From Paenibacillus rigui (GTDB lineage Bacteria > Bacillota > Bacilli > Paenibacillales > NBRC-103111), in NCBI RefSeq assembly GCF_002234615.1, contig NZ_NMQW01000017.1, forward strand, positions 310,001-374,000: a stretch of DNA of 64,000 nucleotides, written 5' to 3'. The position numbers were made by a program, and so were the translations under genes. Below, piece by piece: positions 43,063 through 52,356 of this stretch (position 1 is the stretch's first letter; each line of letters begins with the position of its first letter). The notes beneath the pieces are model-generated. The model saw only the letters and a program-made list of their open reading frames with translations. It had not been told where the DNA came from and searched no databases.

Positions 43063-43977
43063 TTATTCGTTGCGGAAACCGAGGTCGCGTAATACACGCT
43101 CTTGGTTTCTCCAGTCCTTTTTCACTTTTACCCACAGCTCAAGGAACGTTTTGGAGCCAAGCAGCGCTTCAATATCACGTCTGGCCTGCTGCCCGACTTC
43201 TTTAAGCAGAGCTCCCTTTTTGCCGATAATAATCCCTTTTTGCGAGTCGCGTTCAACATAAATCACTGCGGATATATGTACAACACCGTTTGCTTCCACT
43301 TTCATATCTTCAATAGATACCGCAATGGAGTGAGGAATTTCTTCCCGGGTCATGTGCAAAATTTTCTCGCGAATCAATTCCGCACATACGAACTGCTCCG
43401 GATGGTCGGTCACTTGATCTGCAGGGTAATATTGCGGTCCTTCCGGCAAATATTTCGTCACCTGCTCCAGCAAGGTGTTCACATTATTACCCTGCTTTGC
43501 AGAAATTGGAACAATCTCAGCAAAATCATATAAATCCTTATAGGCTACAATCACAGGAAGCAGTTCTTCCGGTTGCACCTGATCAATCTTATTCAACACC
43601 AAAATTACCGGTGTCTTTACTTTTTTCAAATTCTCGATAATAAAGCGGTCGCCCCCGCCTAACCCTTCGACAACGTCAATTAAAAATAAAATGGCGTCTA
43701 CTTCGCTTAAGGAGCCCTCCGCCACTTTCATCATATGCTCACCGAGCTTGGATTGCGGTTTATGAATCCCCGGCGTATCAAGGAATACGATTTGCGAATC
43801 ATTCGTCGTATAAACTCCGTGAATTTTGTTGCGCGTCGTTTGCGGCTTGTCCGACATGATCGCTATTTTTTGACCGATGACTTGATTCATCAATGTCGAT
43901 TTCCCTACATTTGGCCGGCCGATAATGGCTACAAAGCCGGATTTGAACGTTTTTTTGCTTGCATTTGCTGCTGTCAT
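43063..43977 (-). CDS. era: Ribosome-assembly GTPase Era
   Basis: 304 aa from the ATG at 43977, which overlaps the cdd stop (ATGA) and has GGAGG 11 bases upstream; the longer frame to 44100 is only overlap with cdd. G1 [18 protein letters not shown]2 [12 protein letters not shown]3 DTPGIHKP, G4 NKIDQ and G5 ISAKQGNN are present. The C-terminal KH domain has [24 protein letters not shown]. It binds the 3' end of 16S rRNA. Confidence 0.97.
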   Translation of the reverse strand: MTAANASKKTFKSGFVAIIGRPNVGKSTLMNQVIGQKIAIMSDKPQTTRNKIHGVYTTNDSQIVFLDTPGIHKPQSKLGEHMMKVAEGSLSEVDAILFLIDVVEGLGGGDRFIIENLKKVKTPVILVLNKIDQVQPEELLPVIVAYKDLYDFAEIVPISAKQGNNVNTLLEQVTKYLPEGPQYYPADQVTDHPEQFVCAELIREKILHMTREEIPHSIAVSIEDMKVEANGVVHISAVIYVERDSQKGIIIGKKGALLKEVGQQARRDIEALLGSKTFLELWVKVKKDWRNQERVLRDLGFRNE

Positions 43978-44393
43978 TTTAAATCGTTGCCTCCAGTAAG
44001 ATCCTTCATAGTAAAAGCGCCCGGGAGCAGCTCGGCCACCGTGGTTTCCACAACCTCGCCTTGCAGGTTCGCAAGGTAAACCGGCATTTCCGGCGCACAT
44101 AGTTCAATTAACACTTGTCGGCATACGCCGCAAGGAGTGATCGGCTGGGCCGTGTCACCGATGACAGCCATGGCCTGAAAGGAACGGGCAGGCTCCCCGT
44201 CCGCAATGGCACGGAATAACGCGGTACGCTCTGCACAATTGGTAGGACCGTATGCAGCATTCTCTACATTACATCCGTAATGTACTTTTCCATGACGGTC
44301 GAGTAAGGCGCTCCCGACTTTGAACCGGGAATACGGCACATAGGCACGTTCTCTAGCTTCCATCGCTAGAGCTACTAACTGCTGGCGATCCAT
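43974..44393 (-). CDS. cdd: Cytidine deaminase
   Basis: 139 aa. Zinc and catalytic residues are in [15 protein letters not shown] (Cys, catalytic Glu) and [12 protein letters not shown] (two Cys), with the [26 protein letters not shown] substrate loop. It converts cytidine and deoxycytidine to uridine forms. It lies between dgkA and era as in Bacillus and is coupled to era by an ATGA overlap. It is slightly shorter at the end than usual deaminases but all catalytic parts are present. Confidence 0.95.
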   Translation of the reverse strand: MDRQQLVALAMEARERAYVPYSRFKVGSALLDRHGKVHYGCNVENAAYGPTNCAERTALFRAIADGEPARSFQAMAVIGDTAQPITPCGVCRQVLIELCAPEMPVYLANLQGEVVETTVAELLPGAFTMKDLTGGNDLK

Positions 44394-44421
44394 TCGAACC
44401 CGCTCCTTTTATTGTACACGA

Positions 44422-45123
44422 TTAGAGTTGAAATAAATAATAAGCCAATACGGCGATGAAAGCGCCAATGAATGCACCTAGAACAAGAGAAGCCCAGCTC
44501 CGACCGCTTTTGTCATATAACAGGAATGCCACCAAGCAGGCCAGTAAATAACTGAGCAGACCGATAAACGTAACGGCTACATAGCAAGTAATCAAGGTAG
44601 AAATGGCAAAAGCGACAGCCACCAGCAAGCTGGGCTTCATGCGCCTATCCTTCCTGGAGAAGCGAGTTTGTATGACAATGACCGTCAATATAACCAGGCT
44701 AAGCAAAATCCAGACCATGGCTGCCGAAAAGCTGTGTCCCTCGCTGGCCCTTGCTTCACGAAACAGCCGATCCACCGGATCGTAGAACACGATCATCCCT
44801 ACCATTGCGGCAAAAGCCGCAGACACCAGTACGGAGGCTGCGGCCACATCCTTGGCTATCTTGGCAAGCGGATGGCGGTCCGGCATGGCAAGATCTACGG
44901 CTTTTTCAATCGCCGTGTTAATTAACTCGGTCACGATCATCATCGTAACGGCGAGTAAAATAAACAATATTTCAAGCTTGGGCAGACCGAAAAACAAAGC
45001 AAGCGACAGTGCGGCAAACGCAGCAAAAAAATGAAATTTCATATTCCTCTGCGTAGATAAAGCGTACTTGACTCCCTCATATGCAAAGCGGAAGCTCCGG
45101 TGCCACTTCACCTTGGGTCTCAT
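44422..45123 (-). CDS. dgkA: DgkA-type lipid kinase with extra C-terminal membrane domain
   Basis: 233 aa, nearly twice the 120-odd of B. subtilis DgkA. The first 120 residues are a complete kinase: [50 protein letters not shown] and three membrane helices. Residues 130-233 add about four more hydrophobic helices ([20 protein letters not shown] and on) without PAP2 phosphatase motifs. The core probably phosphorylates undecaprenol as in other Gram-positives. The ATG overlaps the ybeY stop by four bases. Confidence 0.92.
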   Translation of the reverse strand: MRPKVKWHRSFRFAYEGVKYALSTQRNMKFHFFAAFAALSLALFFGLPKLEILFILLAVTMMIVTELINTAIEKAVDLAMPDRHPLAKIAKDVAAASVLVSAAFAAMVGMIVFYDPVDRLFREARASEGHSFSAAMVWILLSLVILTVIVIQTRFSRKDRRMKPSLLVAVAFAISTLITCYVAVTFIGLLSYLLACLVAFLLYDKSGRSWASLVLGAFIGAFIAVLAYYLFQL

Positions 45124-45701
45124 CTGACAAGCCCTGCCTCTTGTAAAATCGCTTCCTGCTTCGCGAACATGATCTTCTCTTCTTCCTCGGTTTGGTGATC
45201 ATAGCCGATCAAATGAAGAAAACCGTGCACGAACAAAAATCCAAGCTCACGCTCAACCGAATGGCCGTAATCCTCGCTTTGGGCAATCGCCCGCGGCACG
45301 GAAATGATGATATCCCCCAGCGGTTCCTCGAACATTTCGTCAGATTCAAAAGCTTCTTCGTCCTCGTCCGCCCGGGCGTCTTCTTCCTGCTGATCCAGCA
45401 GCTCGCCGCTGCGAAGGTCTTCCTCTTGTATAAAATCATCTTCATCAAAGATGATCTCTATCTCATCCTCGCCCATTTCCTGCATCGCGAAGGACAAAAC
45501 ATCCGTCGGCTTATCGAGTCCGCGGTATTCTTTATTCAAACGCTGTATTTCCGCATCATCCACAAAGGTGAGTGCTACCTCTCCTTCCGACACATGCTCG
45601 GCGCGTCCGGCTAGCTCCAGCAGCTGCTCCAGCTTGTTCACCAGCTCCTCAGAGATAGCAAATGCATTTTGCTCGTTGTTCCATTCCAAACGTAAGCTCA
45701 T
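45120..45701 (-). CDS. ybeY: Endoribonuclease YbeY (rRNA maturation)
   Basis: 193 aa against about 157 in B. subtilis. The zinc motif [17 protein letters not shown] near residue 160 and the [19 protein letters not shown] strand are intact. The excess is an acidic insertion at about residues 76-126, rich in Glu and Asp, placed between the second strand and [11 protein letters not shown]. The frame is continuous, so it is a true insertion. The enzyme acts in 16S rRNA 3' processing and ribosome quality control. Confidence 0.93.
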   Translation of the reverse strand: MSLRLEWNNEQNAFAISEELVNKLEQLLELAGRAEHVSEGEVALTFVDDAEIQRLNKEYRGLDKPTDVLSFAMQEMGEDEIEIIFDEDDFIQEEDLRSGELLDQQEEDARADEDEEAFESDEMFEEPLGDIIISVPRAIAQSEDYGHSVERELGFLFVHGFLHLIGYDHQTEEEEKIMFAKQEAILQEAGLVR

Positions 45702-45713
45702 AGGTTAACTCCT

Positions 45714-47963
45714 TTATTCCCGTTTCATTCCGGATGTCTGACTGTGGGCTTGTGCCTGAAGATCGCTCGGATATTCTATTCTTGAATGAAAAATGCCGTG
45801 TAATGTTTCATTCAATGTTTTGGCAACTTGATCCAGTTCCTTAATGGTCAAATCACATTCGTTAAACTGACCGTCATCCAACCGGTTCTTAATAATTTTG
45901 CGAACCATCGTATCAATCTGCTCCAGGGTAGGATTTCTCAGCGAGCGCACCGCTGCTTCTACGCAATCCGCTATGCCGACAATCGCCGCTTCCTTGGACT
46001 GGGCTTTCGGCCCCGGATAACGGTAGTCGCTTTCTTCAATCGGCTTGTCATCGCCTTCCGCTTCAGACAGCTTCTTCGCCTTGTGGTAAAAAAACTGCAG
46101 CAATGTCGTCCCGTGATGCTGCTCCGCGATATCCCGTATCGGCTTGGGAAGATGATATTCCTTCAGCATCTCCACCCCGTCTCTGGCGTGGGCTACAATA
46201 ATAGACTTGCTGAGCGCCGGGTCCATTTTATCATGCGGATTTTCCATATTGGTCTGGTTCTCAATAAAATAAATCGGCCGCTTCGTTTTCCCGATATCGT
46301 GATAGTACGCGCCTACGCGGCACAAAAGCCCATCGGCCCCAATCGATTCGGCCGCGGCTTCCGCCAGGTTCCCGACCATCACGCTGTGATGATAAGTTCC
46401 CGGTGTCTCCGTCAGCAGCTTGCGCAGCAAAGGATGGTTCGGATTTGACAGCTCTACGAGCTTCAACGGCGATAAAATGCCGAAAGCGACTTCAAAGAAA
46501 GGCAGCAGACCGATAACGAACACTGCGGTAAGCAGACCGCCGCCAACCGTAAACGAAAGCGCGAACAGCATTTCCTTCTTGGAGCTGTGATCCTCAATCA
46601 ACAGCAGTGAAGCGACCAGTGCCATGCCGAACAAAGCTACAATCATCCCCGCCTTCAAGATAGAGGATCGTTGACTGGCCCGCTGTATGGAGAAAATAGC
46701 TGCGAAGGAAGCGGCTAACGTAAACAAGCCGTACCGGAAATCAAAAGGCTGCAGGTGATCCGTGTTGAATATAATGCTAGCCAGCACGCTGAACAAAACA
46801 GCGGCAATAAAAGCGAGGTTCATATCCAGCAATATGGTGATCAGCATCGCCCCCAAAGCGGTAGGGGCCAAAAAACCGATATACGGATAATCTAAATTTT
46901 GCACTAAAGAAAACAGCTTCATACCAAATATATTAATGAGTACAATAAGCACCAGCATAAGCAGCTGAGCGTTGTTATGACTGACGGAAAGCCTACTCTG
47001 CTTTACAAAAATAAAGATGACGAGGCTTAACATCACGACAATGAGCAGAAGCCCGATTTTGGGCCAGTTGCTCGATTGGTCCTTCAGCAGCTCCAGACCG
47101 CTCAAGCGTTGGTACATTTCATCCGTGATGGTATCGCCCTTTTTTACAAGAATTTCATTTTTATTAATAAACACCGGCTTTACATTGTCCCGTGCATGGC
47201 CTTTGGCTTCCTCAGTTCCTTTTTGATCAAAAAACTTGTTCGGCGTAATCGCTGCCCTTACAAGCTCCTGTACGATTTCCCTCGTTGTACTCTTGGTCAA
47301 GGTCGAAGCATTGACGAGCTCCGGCACCTTCGCCCGGACAGTCTGGGCATCCAGGATTTGATCGTTCATCAAACGGGTCACAATCTCTTTGGCCACCGGC
47401 TCCATCGCCGTCAAATCTTCCTTGGATAGACGGGGCATTTTATAATACGTTTCTTCCGGAATGCGATACTGCTGCTCCCGAATTTTTTTACCCATTTCCT
47501 GGAGCAGAGGCTCGTTGTACTGTCCGCTGTCGGAAAAGCCTTTAATCTGTTTGTCCGCGTGATCCAGTACCAGATTCGGAAGCACGGTTTTGAAAATGTT
47601 CACTTTATCCCCCAAGGTCACTTCGGAATCCGCATTGATCTGAAGCAGCTTCTCAAACATGGACTCCATCAGCACTTCATTCTTGAGAGAAGTGATCTTA
47701 TATACCAGCTGGACGTGCTGTGCAGCTTCCTCCTTCGCCTGCTCCGTTGCCACCGCATTCTCAATTGCTCTCGGCGCCAATATATCCTTCTCCGCTACCG
47801 CACCAAGCTGAATGTCATAGGTCGGAGGTATGATTTTACTCATAAGAGAAACATAAAAAAGGATGCTAAGCACTAAAAACAGAAGAAAGCGCACCATGGC
47901 GCTATATTTCCATCCGGAAAGCCTGTATTGAAATTTGCCTTGAATCGAAACCTGGTTTTTCAT
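45714..47963 (-). CDS. pgpH: Membrane HD-domain c-di-AMP phosphodiesterase PgpH
   Basis: 749 aa. An N-terminal membrane helix near residue 30 is followed by a large extracellular 7TMR-HDED domain (about 55-300), seven membrane helices (about 305-490) and a cytoplasmic HD domain with YHHSVMVGNLAEAAAESIG, GAYYHDIGKTKRP and IVAHARDGVEM. This architecture is that of PgpH/YqfF, which degrades cyclic di-AMP. It lies between phoH and ybeY as in Bacillus. Confidence 0.95.
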   Translation of the reverse strand: MKNQVSIQGKFQYRLSGWKYSAMVRFLLFLVLSILFYVSLMSKIIPPTYDIQLGAVAEKDILAPRAIENAVATEQAKEEAAQHVQLVYKITSLKNEVLMESMFEKLLQINADSEVTLGDKVNIFKTVLPNLVLDHADKQIKGFSDSGQYNEPLLQEMGKKIREQQYRIPEETYYKMPRLSKEDLTAMEPVAKEIVTRLMNDQILDAQTVRAKVPELVNASTLTKSTTREIVQELVRAAITPNKFFDQKGTEEAKGHARDNVKPVFINKNEILVKKGDTITDEMYQRLSGLELLKDQSSNWPKIGLLLIVVMLSLVIFIFVKQSRLSVSHNNAQLLMLVLIVLINIFGMKLFSLVQNLDYPYIGFLAPTALGAMLITILLDMNLAFIAAVLFSVLASIIFNTDHLQPFDFRYGLFTLAASFAAIFSIQRASQRSSILKAGMIVALFGMALVASLLLIEDHSSKKEMLFALSFTVGGGLLTAVFVIGLLPFFEVAFGILSPLKLVELSNPNHPLLRKLLTETPGTYHHSVMVGNLAEAAAESIGADGLLCRVGAYYHDIGKTKRPIYFIENQTNMENPHDKMDPALSKSIIVAHARDGVEMLKEYHLPKPIRDIAEQHHGTTLLQFFYHKAKKLSEAEGDDKPIEESDYRYPGPKAQSKEAAIVGIADCVEAAVRSLRNPTLEQIDTMVRKIIKNRLDDGQFNECDLTIKELDQVAKTLNETLHGIFHSRIEYPSDLQAQAHSQTSGMKRE

Positions 47964-48022
47964 TTCGAAAGGTCATCCCTTTCATACGGCTCTATCGGCT
48001 AACTGTATCTGAAAGAACCGGT

Positions 48023-48988
48023 CTATTTTTCTTGGTCCGCATGGTAAGCCACAATAATCTTTTGTACCAAGGAGTGTCTGACAACGTCGGATTCAGAAAA
48101 TTGGATAAATCCGATTTCCTCAATTTGTTTCAATATGCGCTGGGCTTCCACTAAACCCGAAGACTTCCCGCGCGGCAAATCAATCTGCGTCACGTCACCG
48201 GTAATGACCATCTTCGAGCCAAAGCCCAGACGGGTCAAAAACATCTTCATCTGCTCGGGGGTCGTATTCTGCGCTTCATCCAAAATAATAAAGGAATCAT
48301 CCAGCGTCCGGCCGCGCATATAAGCGAGCGGAGCGATTTCAATCAGGCCCCTTTCAAGCGATTTGAGCACTTGCTCCGGGCCCAGAACGTCATTAAGAGC
48401 ATCATACAATGGACGTAAATAAGGGTCAACCTTTTCCTGTAAATCACCGGGCAAAAAGCCCAAGCTCTCCCCCGCTTCAACCGCAGGACGCGTTAGCACA
48501 ATTCTCTTGACCTTGCCTTCTTTAAGAGCGGTGACAGCAAGCACGACGGCAATATACGTTTTCCCCGTACCTGCAGGTCCTATGCCGAACACAATATCTT
48601 TGTGCTTGATGGTCGATACGTATTGCTTTTGACCGATCGTTTTAACCCGGATAGGCTTGCCCTTATGCGTGGTGGCAATGTCCCCTTTGAATAAATCCAA
48701 CAGCTGGTCCGCCTTCATTTGCTTGGCCAACTCCAGCGCATACAGCACATCACGTTCATTCAAAATATAGTTGTTGCGCACCAGCTCCAACAGTACCTGG
48801 AACAGCTGCTCCAAGGATTCGGTGTCGGCTGCATTGCCTTGAATGACGATCTCTTCTTCACGGGATTGGATCCTGGCATCGGTATGCTGCTCAATCAAGT
48901 GCAGAAACTTGTCCTGCGGTCCGAAGAGAGCTAAACCTTCCGCCGTATTTTTCAATGCCACTTTCACGATGCGTGCGTTGTCAATCAA
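48023..48988 (-). CDS. phoH: PhoH-family ATPase
   Basis: 321 aa from a TTG at 48988 with GAGG five bases upstream; the start is not certain. An N-terminal KH-like region (about residues 20-90) is followed by the ATPase: Walker A GPAGTGKTYIAVVLA near 135, LTRPAVEAGESLGFLPGDLQEK, ARG motif LAYMRGRTLDD and Walker B FIILDEAQNTTPEQMK. The role is probably RNA-linked, since the gene neighbours ybeY and era. Order yqfD-phoH-pgpH is as in B. subtilis. Confidence 0.94.
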   Translation of the reverse strand: MIDNARIVKVALKNTAEGLALFGPQDKFLHLIEQHTDARIQSREEEIVIQGNAADTESLEQLFQVLLELVRNNYILNERDVLYALELAKQMKADQLLDLFKGDIATTHKGKPIRVKTIGQKQYVSTIKHKDIVFGIGPAGTGKTYIAVVLAVTALKEGKVKRIVLTRPAVEAGESLGFLPGDLQEKVDPYLRPLYDALNDVLGPEQVLKSLERGLIEIAPLAYMRGRTLDDSFIILDEAQNTTPEQMKMFLTRLGFGSKMVITGDVTQIDLPRGKSSGLVEAQRILKQIEEIGFIQFSESDVVRHSLVQKIIVAYHADQEK

Positions 48989-49017
48989 CAGGCCTCTTCT
49001 CCTTCAAGCGAATGCGA

Positions 49018-50199
49018 TTATGGTACGATGGGTTGCTCTAGCGTGATGGATTCTTCCACCTCTAAATGTACTTCCATATAAACTTTACCATTCTCCGTCT
49101 TTTCATGCAAAATTTTTTCGCTCACAATCTTCGAATCCTTGCCGGCTAATGACAAAATTTCTGCCTTGGCCTGCTCGATTCCCAGCGATTTGGCTTCCTG
49201 CGGATCAATGGGTTGTTCCACCAGACTTGTTGCCATCAGCTTCTCGTTCAACCATCCTATCGGCAAGCTCCAGTTGCGCCACTGAAGCGTTTTGCGTTCG
49301 GGCAGCGTTTCATACTGTTCAAAAGGCAGCTTACCATAGCCGGTCAATTGTAAGCCCCGGTTTCCCATTACGAGGTAGAACCGTTTCCTGGTTTCGCCCG
49401 TGTATACTTTGTAATACTGGACCAGCGGCACCTCAACCGTCGGAGTGTACCATACCAAGCCCTTCACTTGACCTGAAGCAATTACGGTTTGCTGATGCGT
49501 CTCGTCTCCAATAATCCCTGATATGAGGATATCCCCTTTACGGACGTACGTATTGGCCTTGACCATCGGACGCCCTTTCTCCGCAAAAATTGACGTTATC
49601 ATCGCATTCTTGGACGCTACCAAATGTCTTGGACTCATCAGAGGCGGTTTCTGGGGGATGGTCGCCTCCACAACCTTGATGATGATATGTGTTCCGTGAA
49701 CTTCCACACCTACCCATGACGCCCCGGGTAAATCGTTTTGCAAGCTTTTGGACAACGCATCCGTGTCTTTCAGCCGGTGTTTCCACTGCAATTTATATAA
49801 GCCTTCCTTCTTCGCAGCCTCCAATATTTGATTCGTACTGATAAGCTCGTTGCCTTCCACCCTAACCTGCCATACGACGGAAGACAGCAAATACAGACCG
49901 ATAAAAAAACAAACCAGACCGATCGCGAAAAACTTTCGTTTCTCCAGTTTGTCCAGCATAAAAGGAAGACCGAACCGCTTCAGAACATGGACCCGACAGC
50001 CTGTCTCTTTGAGGAGCGGGCGAAGCCGAAAAAAATCTTTTATAAGTATATAAAGCTCAGCACGCGACTCCCCTAACAGACGGATATCCCAAATGGACAT
50101 CCCGTTCTCTATCATACGATTTATCATGACTTCCAAGCGCGGGCCCCTCATTTGTACCAAGACATAACCGCGCAGCGATAAAAGAATCGATGATTTCAA
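49018..50199 (-). CDS. yqfD: Sporulation protein YqfD
   Basis: 393 aa from a TTG at 50199, preferred because GAGGTG is seven bases upstream; a GTG at 50217 overlapping the yqfC stop (GTGA) is the alternative. One membrane helix (FFAIGLVCFFIGLYLLSSVVW) follows about 85 N-terminal residues, then an extracytoplasmic domain with a FtsQ/POTRA-like start (VEGNELISTNQILEAAKKEGLY) and the YqfD-specific ANTYVRKGDILISGIIG. yqfC and yqfD act in the mother cell during sporulation. Confidence 0.92.
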   Translation of the reverse strand: MKSSILLSLRGYVLVQMRGPRLEVMINRMIENGMSIWDIRLLGESRAELYILIKDFFRLRPLLKETGCRVHVLKRFGLPFMLDKLEKRKFFAIGLVCFFIGLYLLSSVVWQVRVEGNELISTNQILEAAKKEGLYKLQWKHRLKDTDALSKSLQNDLPGASWVGVEVHGTHIIIKVVEATIPQKPPLMSPRHLVASKNAMITSIFAEKGRPMVKANTYVRKGDILISGIIGDETHQQTVIASGQVKGLVWYTPTVEVPLVQYYKVYTGETRKRFYLVMGNRGLQLTGYGKLPFEQYETLPERKTLQWRNWSLPIGWLNEKLMATSLVEQPIDPQEAKSLGIEQAKAEILSLAGKDSKIVSEKILHEKTENGKVYMEVHLEVEESITLEQPIVP

Positions 50200-50213
50200 T
50201 TGCCTGCACCTCT

Positions 50214-50492
50214 TCACGGAATAAATTTGATTTCGTCTATAACCCCTTCAATAAATACTTCCTCGGTTAAAATAGCCCTAATGACCAACTGTTTACCATG
50301 CACTTCCAGCTTCCCTTTGGAGAGAGCCAGCTTTAAAAGTTCACTCGAAAAATGCAGCACTCCACGGTGATTCTCTATATACAGCTGCATATTGCCGATA
50401 AGGGTCATACGAGGCAGATCCAACACGACATCTTGAGGCACATCCAGGAGCTTCGCGGTAAATTGATTCCATTTTCGAGTGAGACGGCGCAT
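50214..50492 (-). CDS. yqfC: Sporulation protein YqfC
   Basis: 92 aa with an AGGAGGG ribosome binding site. The sequence LLDVPQDVVLDLPRMTLIGNMQLYIENHRGVL, then VHGKQLVIRAILTEEVFIEGVI, matches the YqfC/YabP fold. It is co-transcribed with yqfD. A palindromic repeat (50508-50548) lies between any upstream promoter and its ribosome binding site. Confidence 0.93.
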   Translation of the reverse strand: MRRLTRKWNQFTAKLLDVPQDVVLDLPRMTLIGNMQLYIENHRGVLHFSSELLKLALSKGKLEVHGKQLVIRAILTEEVFIEGVIDEIKFIP

Positions 50493-50507
50493 AGTTACCC
50501 TCCTGAG

Positions 50508-50548
50508 AACTTTCCGTAGGAAAGTTTACTTCGAAAGCATAAGCTTCG
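50508..50548. repeat. Palindromic element before yqfC ribosome binding site
   Basis: AACTTTCC GTA GGAAAGTT (50508-50526) is a perfect 8-bp palindrome with a three-base loop, followed on the plus strand by TTCGAAAGCATAAGCTTCG. The tail differs at one base from that of the element at 6519-6561. The palindromes differ in sequence but share length, loop size and distance from an AGGAGGG ribosome binding site. Confidence 0.7.
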
Positions 50549-50655
50549 TTATGCGGTACCATAAAACACGCAGCATAGGCTATTTACACCATATGCCGGA
50601 AACCCTTAAATTATGAAAGCAGATCAACAGTTGCACTTAAGCAACTTTGCTTAAC

Positions 50656-50695
50656 AAAAAAAAGCACGGACCCTCAAATCTAAGGGATCCGTGCT
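50656..50695 (-). terminator. Terminator upstream of yqfC
   Basis: AGCACGGA and TCCGTGCT with inner CCCT/AGGG pairing form a strong hairpin (50663-50695), followed on the minus strand by a run of T. It ends the floA-side transcript and isolates yqfCD. Confidence 0.9.
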
Positions 50696-50720
50696 GTGTA
50701 AAATATTTTATTTTTTACGA

Positions 50721-51251
50721 TTATTTACGAAAAGGCTTCTTCGACCTGGGAGGACCCAATATTTCCGCCCACAAAATCCCTTGGGCTAATTTATCGGCAG
50801 AAATGGCATCGTCAGCGCCGAAACTGTTAGATGATCCGTCATGTCGGGCGCTAGAGCTCTCCCTGGAGGCCTGCACTTTTCCGCTTAATGGAGAAGTATC
50901 CCAGAAATCCTCTTGAGGCTCCTGGCCATAATTATCAGCGGCTAGCACAGCTTTTCTCTCTTCCCCGACACGTGTCGAAGAAGATTCAGGCGCTTTTTTC
51001 GTACTCGATGGCGCTTCGCCCCCTGTTGAAGCTGCTGCGGGCGCAGACTTTCCCTTATTCATTTCCAAGGACTTCTTTCCCCAACCGGGACCCACCGTTC
51101 CGCCTCCGCCAAATGGCGGCATGCTGGGGCCTGTAGACTTACGCGACTGTTGGGACCCACTCGGAGTTCTCCGCTTAAACAACCCGCTGAGAATAAAAAA
51201 TAATACAACGACAATGAACCAGTTGTTCAAAATAAGCTGGATCCATTTCAC
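50721..51251 (-). CDS. Single-helix membrane protein with conserved C-terminal motif
   Basis: 176 aa. An N-terminal membrane helix (LILNNWFIVVVLFFILSGLF) is followed by a long, low-complexity Ser/Gly/Pro/Lys-rich region and ends in KLAQGILWAEILGPPRSKKP. This last motif seems to recur at the C-terminus of small membrane proteins in other spore formers; that is from memory and should be checked. The gene follows floA by about 40 bases and a terminator follows it, so it belongs to the nfeD-floA unit. Function unknown. Confidence 0.75.
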   Translation of the reverse strand: MKWIQLILNNWFIVVVLFFILSGLFKRRTPSGSQQSRKSTGPSMPPFGGGGTVGPGWGKKSLEMNKGKSAPAAASTGGEAPSSTKKAPESSSTRVGEERKAVLAADNYGQEPQEDFWDTSPLSGKVQASRESSSARHDGSSNSFGADDAISADKLAQGILWAEILGPPRSKKPFRK

Positions 51252-51290
51252 GCCAACACGCTCCTTCCCTGGTTGATGATGCCGGGCGTG

Positions 51291-52280
51291 TTATTTTTGA
51301 TCGTCATTTTTACCGGTATCATTCATTTTACCGAGCGTCGAGCGCATTTGAGTATCGGCATCGATATTTTTCAAATTCATATAGTCCATAACACCAAGCT
51401 TGCCCCCGCGCAACGCTTCGGCCATAGCTAAAGGAACCTGGGATTCGGATTCAACAACCTTCGCTTTCATCTCGACAACACGCGCCTTCATCTCCTGCTC
51501 CTGGGCCACAGCCATTGCACGACGCTCCTCCGCCTTTGCTTGGGCAATACGTTTGTCCGCCTCCGCTTGTTCGGTTTGCAGGTGTGCGCCAATATTTTTA
51601 CCGACATCTACATCGGCGATATCAATAGACAAAATTTCGAAAGCCGTACCCGCATCCAGTCCTTTGCCTAGAACCGTACGGGAAATTAAATCCGGATTCT
51701 CCAATACGTCTTTATGGGATCCTGAGGAGCCTACCGTTGTAACAATCCCCTCGCCAACACGGGCAATAATCGTCTCTTCCCCTGCTCCCCCTACCAAGCG
51801 CTCGATATTGGCACGAACAGTGACACGGGCAATTACTTTTACCTCGATGCCGTCTTTGGCAACAGCAGATACGGTTGGAGTTTCGATAACTCTCGGGTTA
51901 ACGCTCATTTGGACGGCTTGCAGCACGTCACGACCGGCCAAATCGATGGCAGCCGCACGTTCGAACTCCAAATGGATATTTGCACGGTGTGCAGCAATTA
52001 GTGCGTTGACCACACGATCTACATTACCGCCAGCCAGGAAATGACTTTCCAGCTGGTTTATTGTAATATCAATCCCCGCTTTGGTTGCCTTAATCATAGG
52101 GTTTACGATCCGACTTGGGATTACCCGGCGCAGACGCATCGCGACAAGCGTGATAATCCCGATACGCACTCCTGAGGCAAGTGCCGAGATCCAGAGCATA
52201 ACGGGCACAAAGCTAAGAAATACCGAAAGGGCAATAATAATTATGACGGCAAGCAATAAAACGTAAACGATCGAATCCAT
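51291..52280 (-). CDS. floA: Flotillin-like protein FloA (YqfA)
   Basis: 329 aa from the ATG at 52280 with GGAGGT upstream; a longer frame from 52349 only crosses the intergenic region. An N-terminal membrane hairpin ([28 protein letters not shown]) is followed by an SPFH-like domain and a helical region with [22 protein letters not shown] and the end [16 protein letters not shown]. FloA organises membrane microdomains. It follows nfeD by 76 bases, the usual pairing. Confidence 0.96.
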   Translation of the reverse strand: MDSIVYVLLLAVIIIIALSVFLSFVPVMLWISALASGVRIGIITLVAMRLRRVIPSRIVNPMIKATKAGIDITINQLESHFLAGGNVDRVVNALIAAHRANIHLEFERAAAIDLAGRDVLQAVQMSVNPRVIETPTVSAVAKDGIEVKVIARVTVRANIERLVGGAGEETIIARVGEGIVTTVGSSGSHKDVLENPDLISRTVLGKGLDAGTAFEILSIDIADVDVGKNIGAHLQTEQAEADKRIAQAKAEERRAMAVAQEQEMKARVVEMKAKVVESESQVPLAMAEALRGGKLGVMDYMNLKNIDADTQMRSTLGKMNDTGKNDDQK

Positions 52281-52356
52281 TGTTATACCTCCTACATCTA
52301 TTTTGACAGTATGACCTGCCGGATGACTTTTGCTTAACGAAGTTAACATTTACAGG

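Noticed and set aside
45320-45480. Frameshift in ybeY as cause of the acidic stretch
   Set aside because: The frame is continuous and conserved YbeY sequence resumes in the same frame on both sides.
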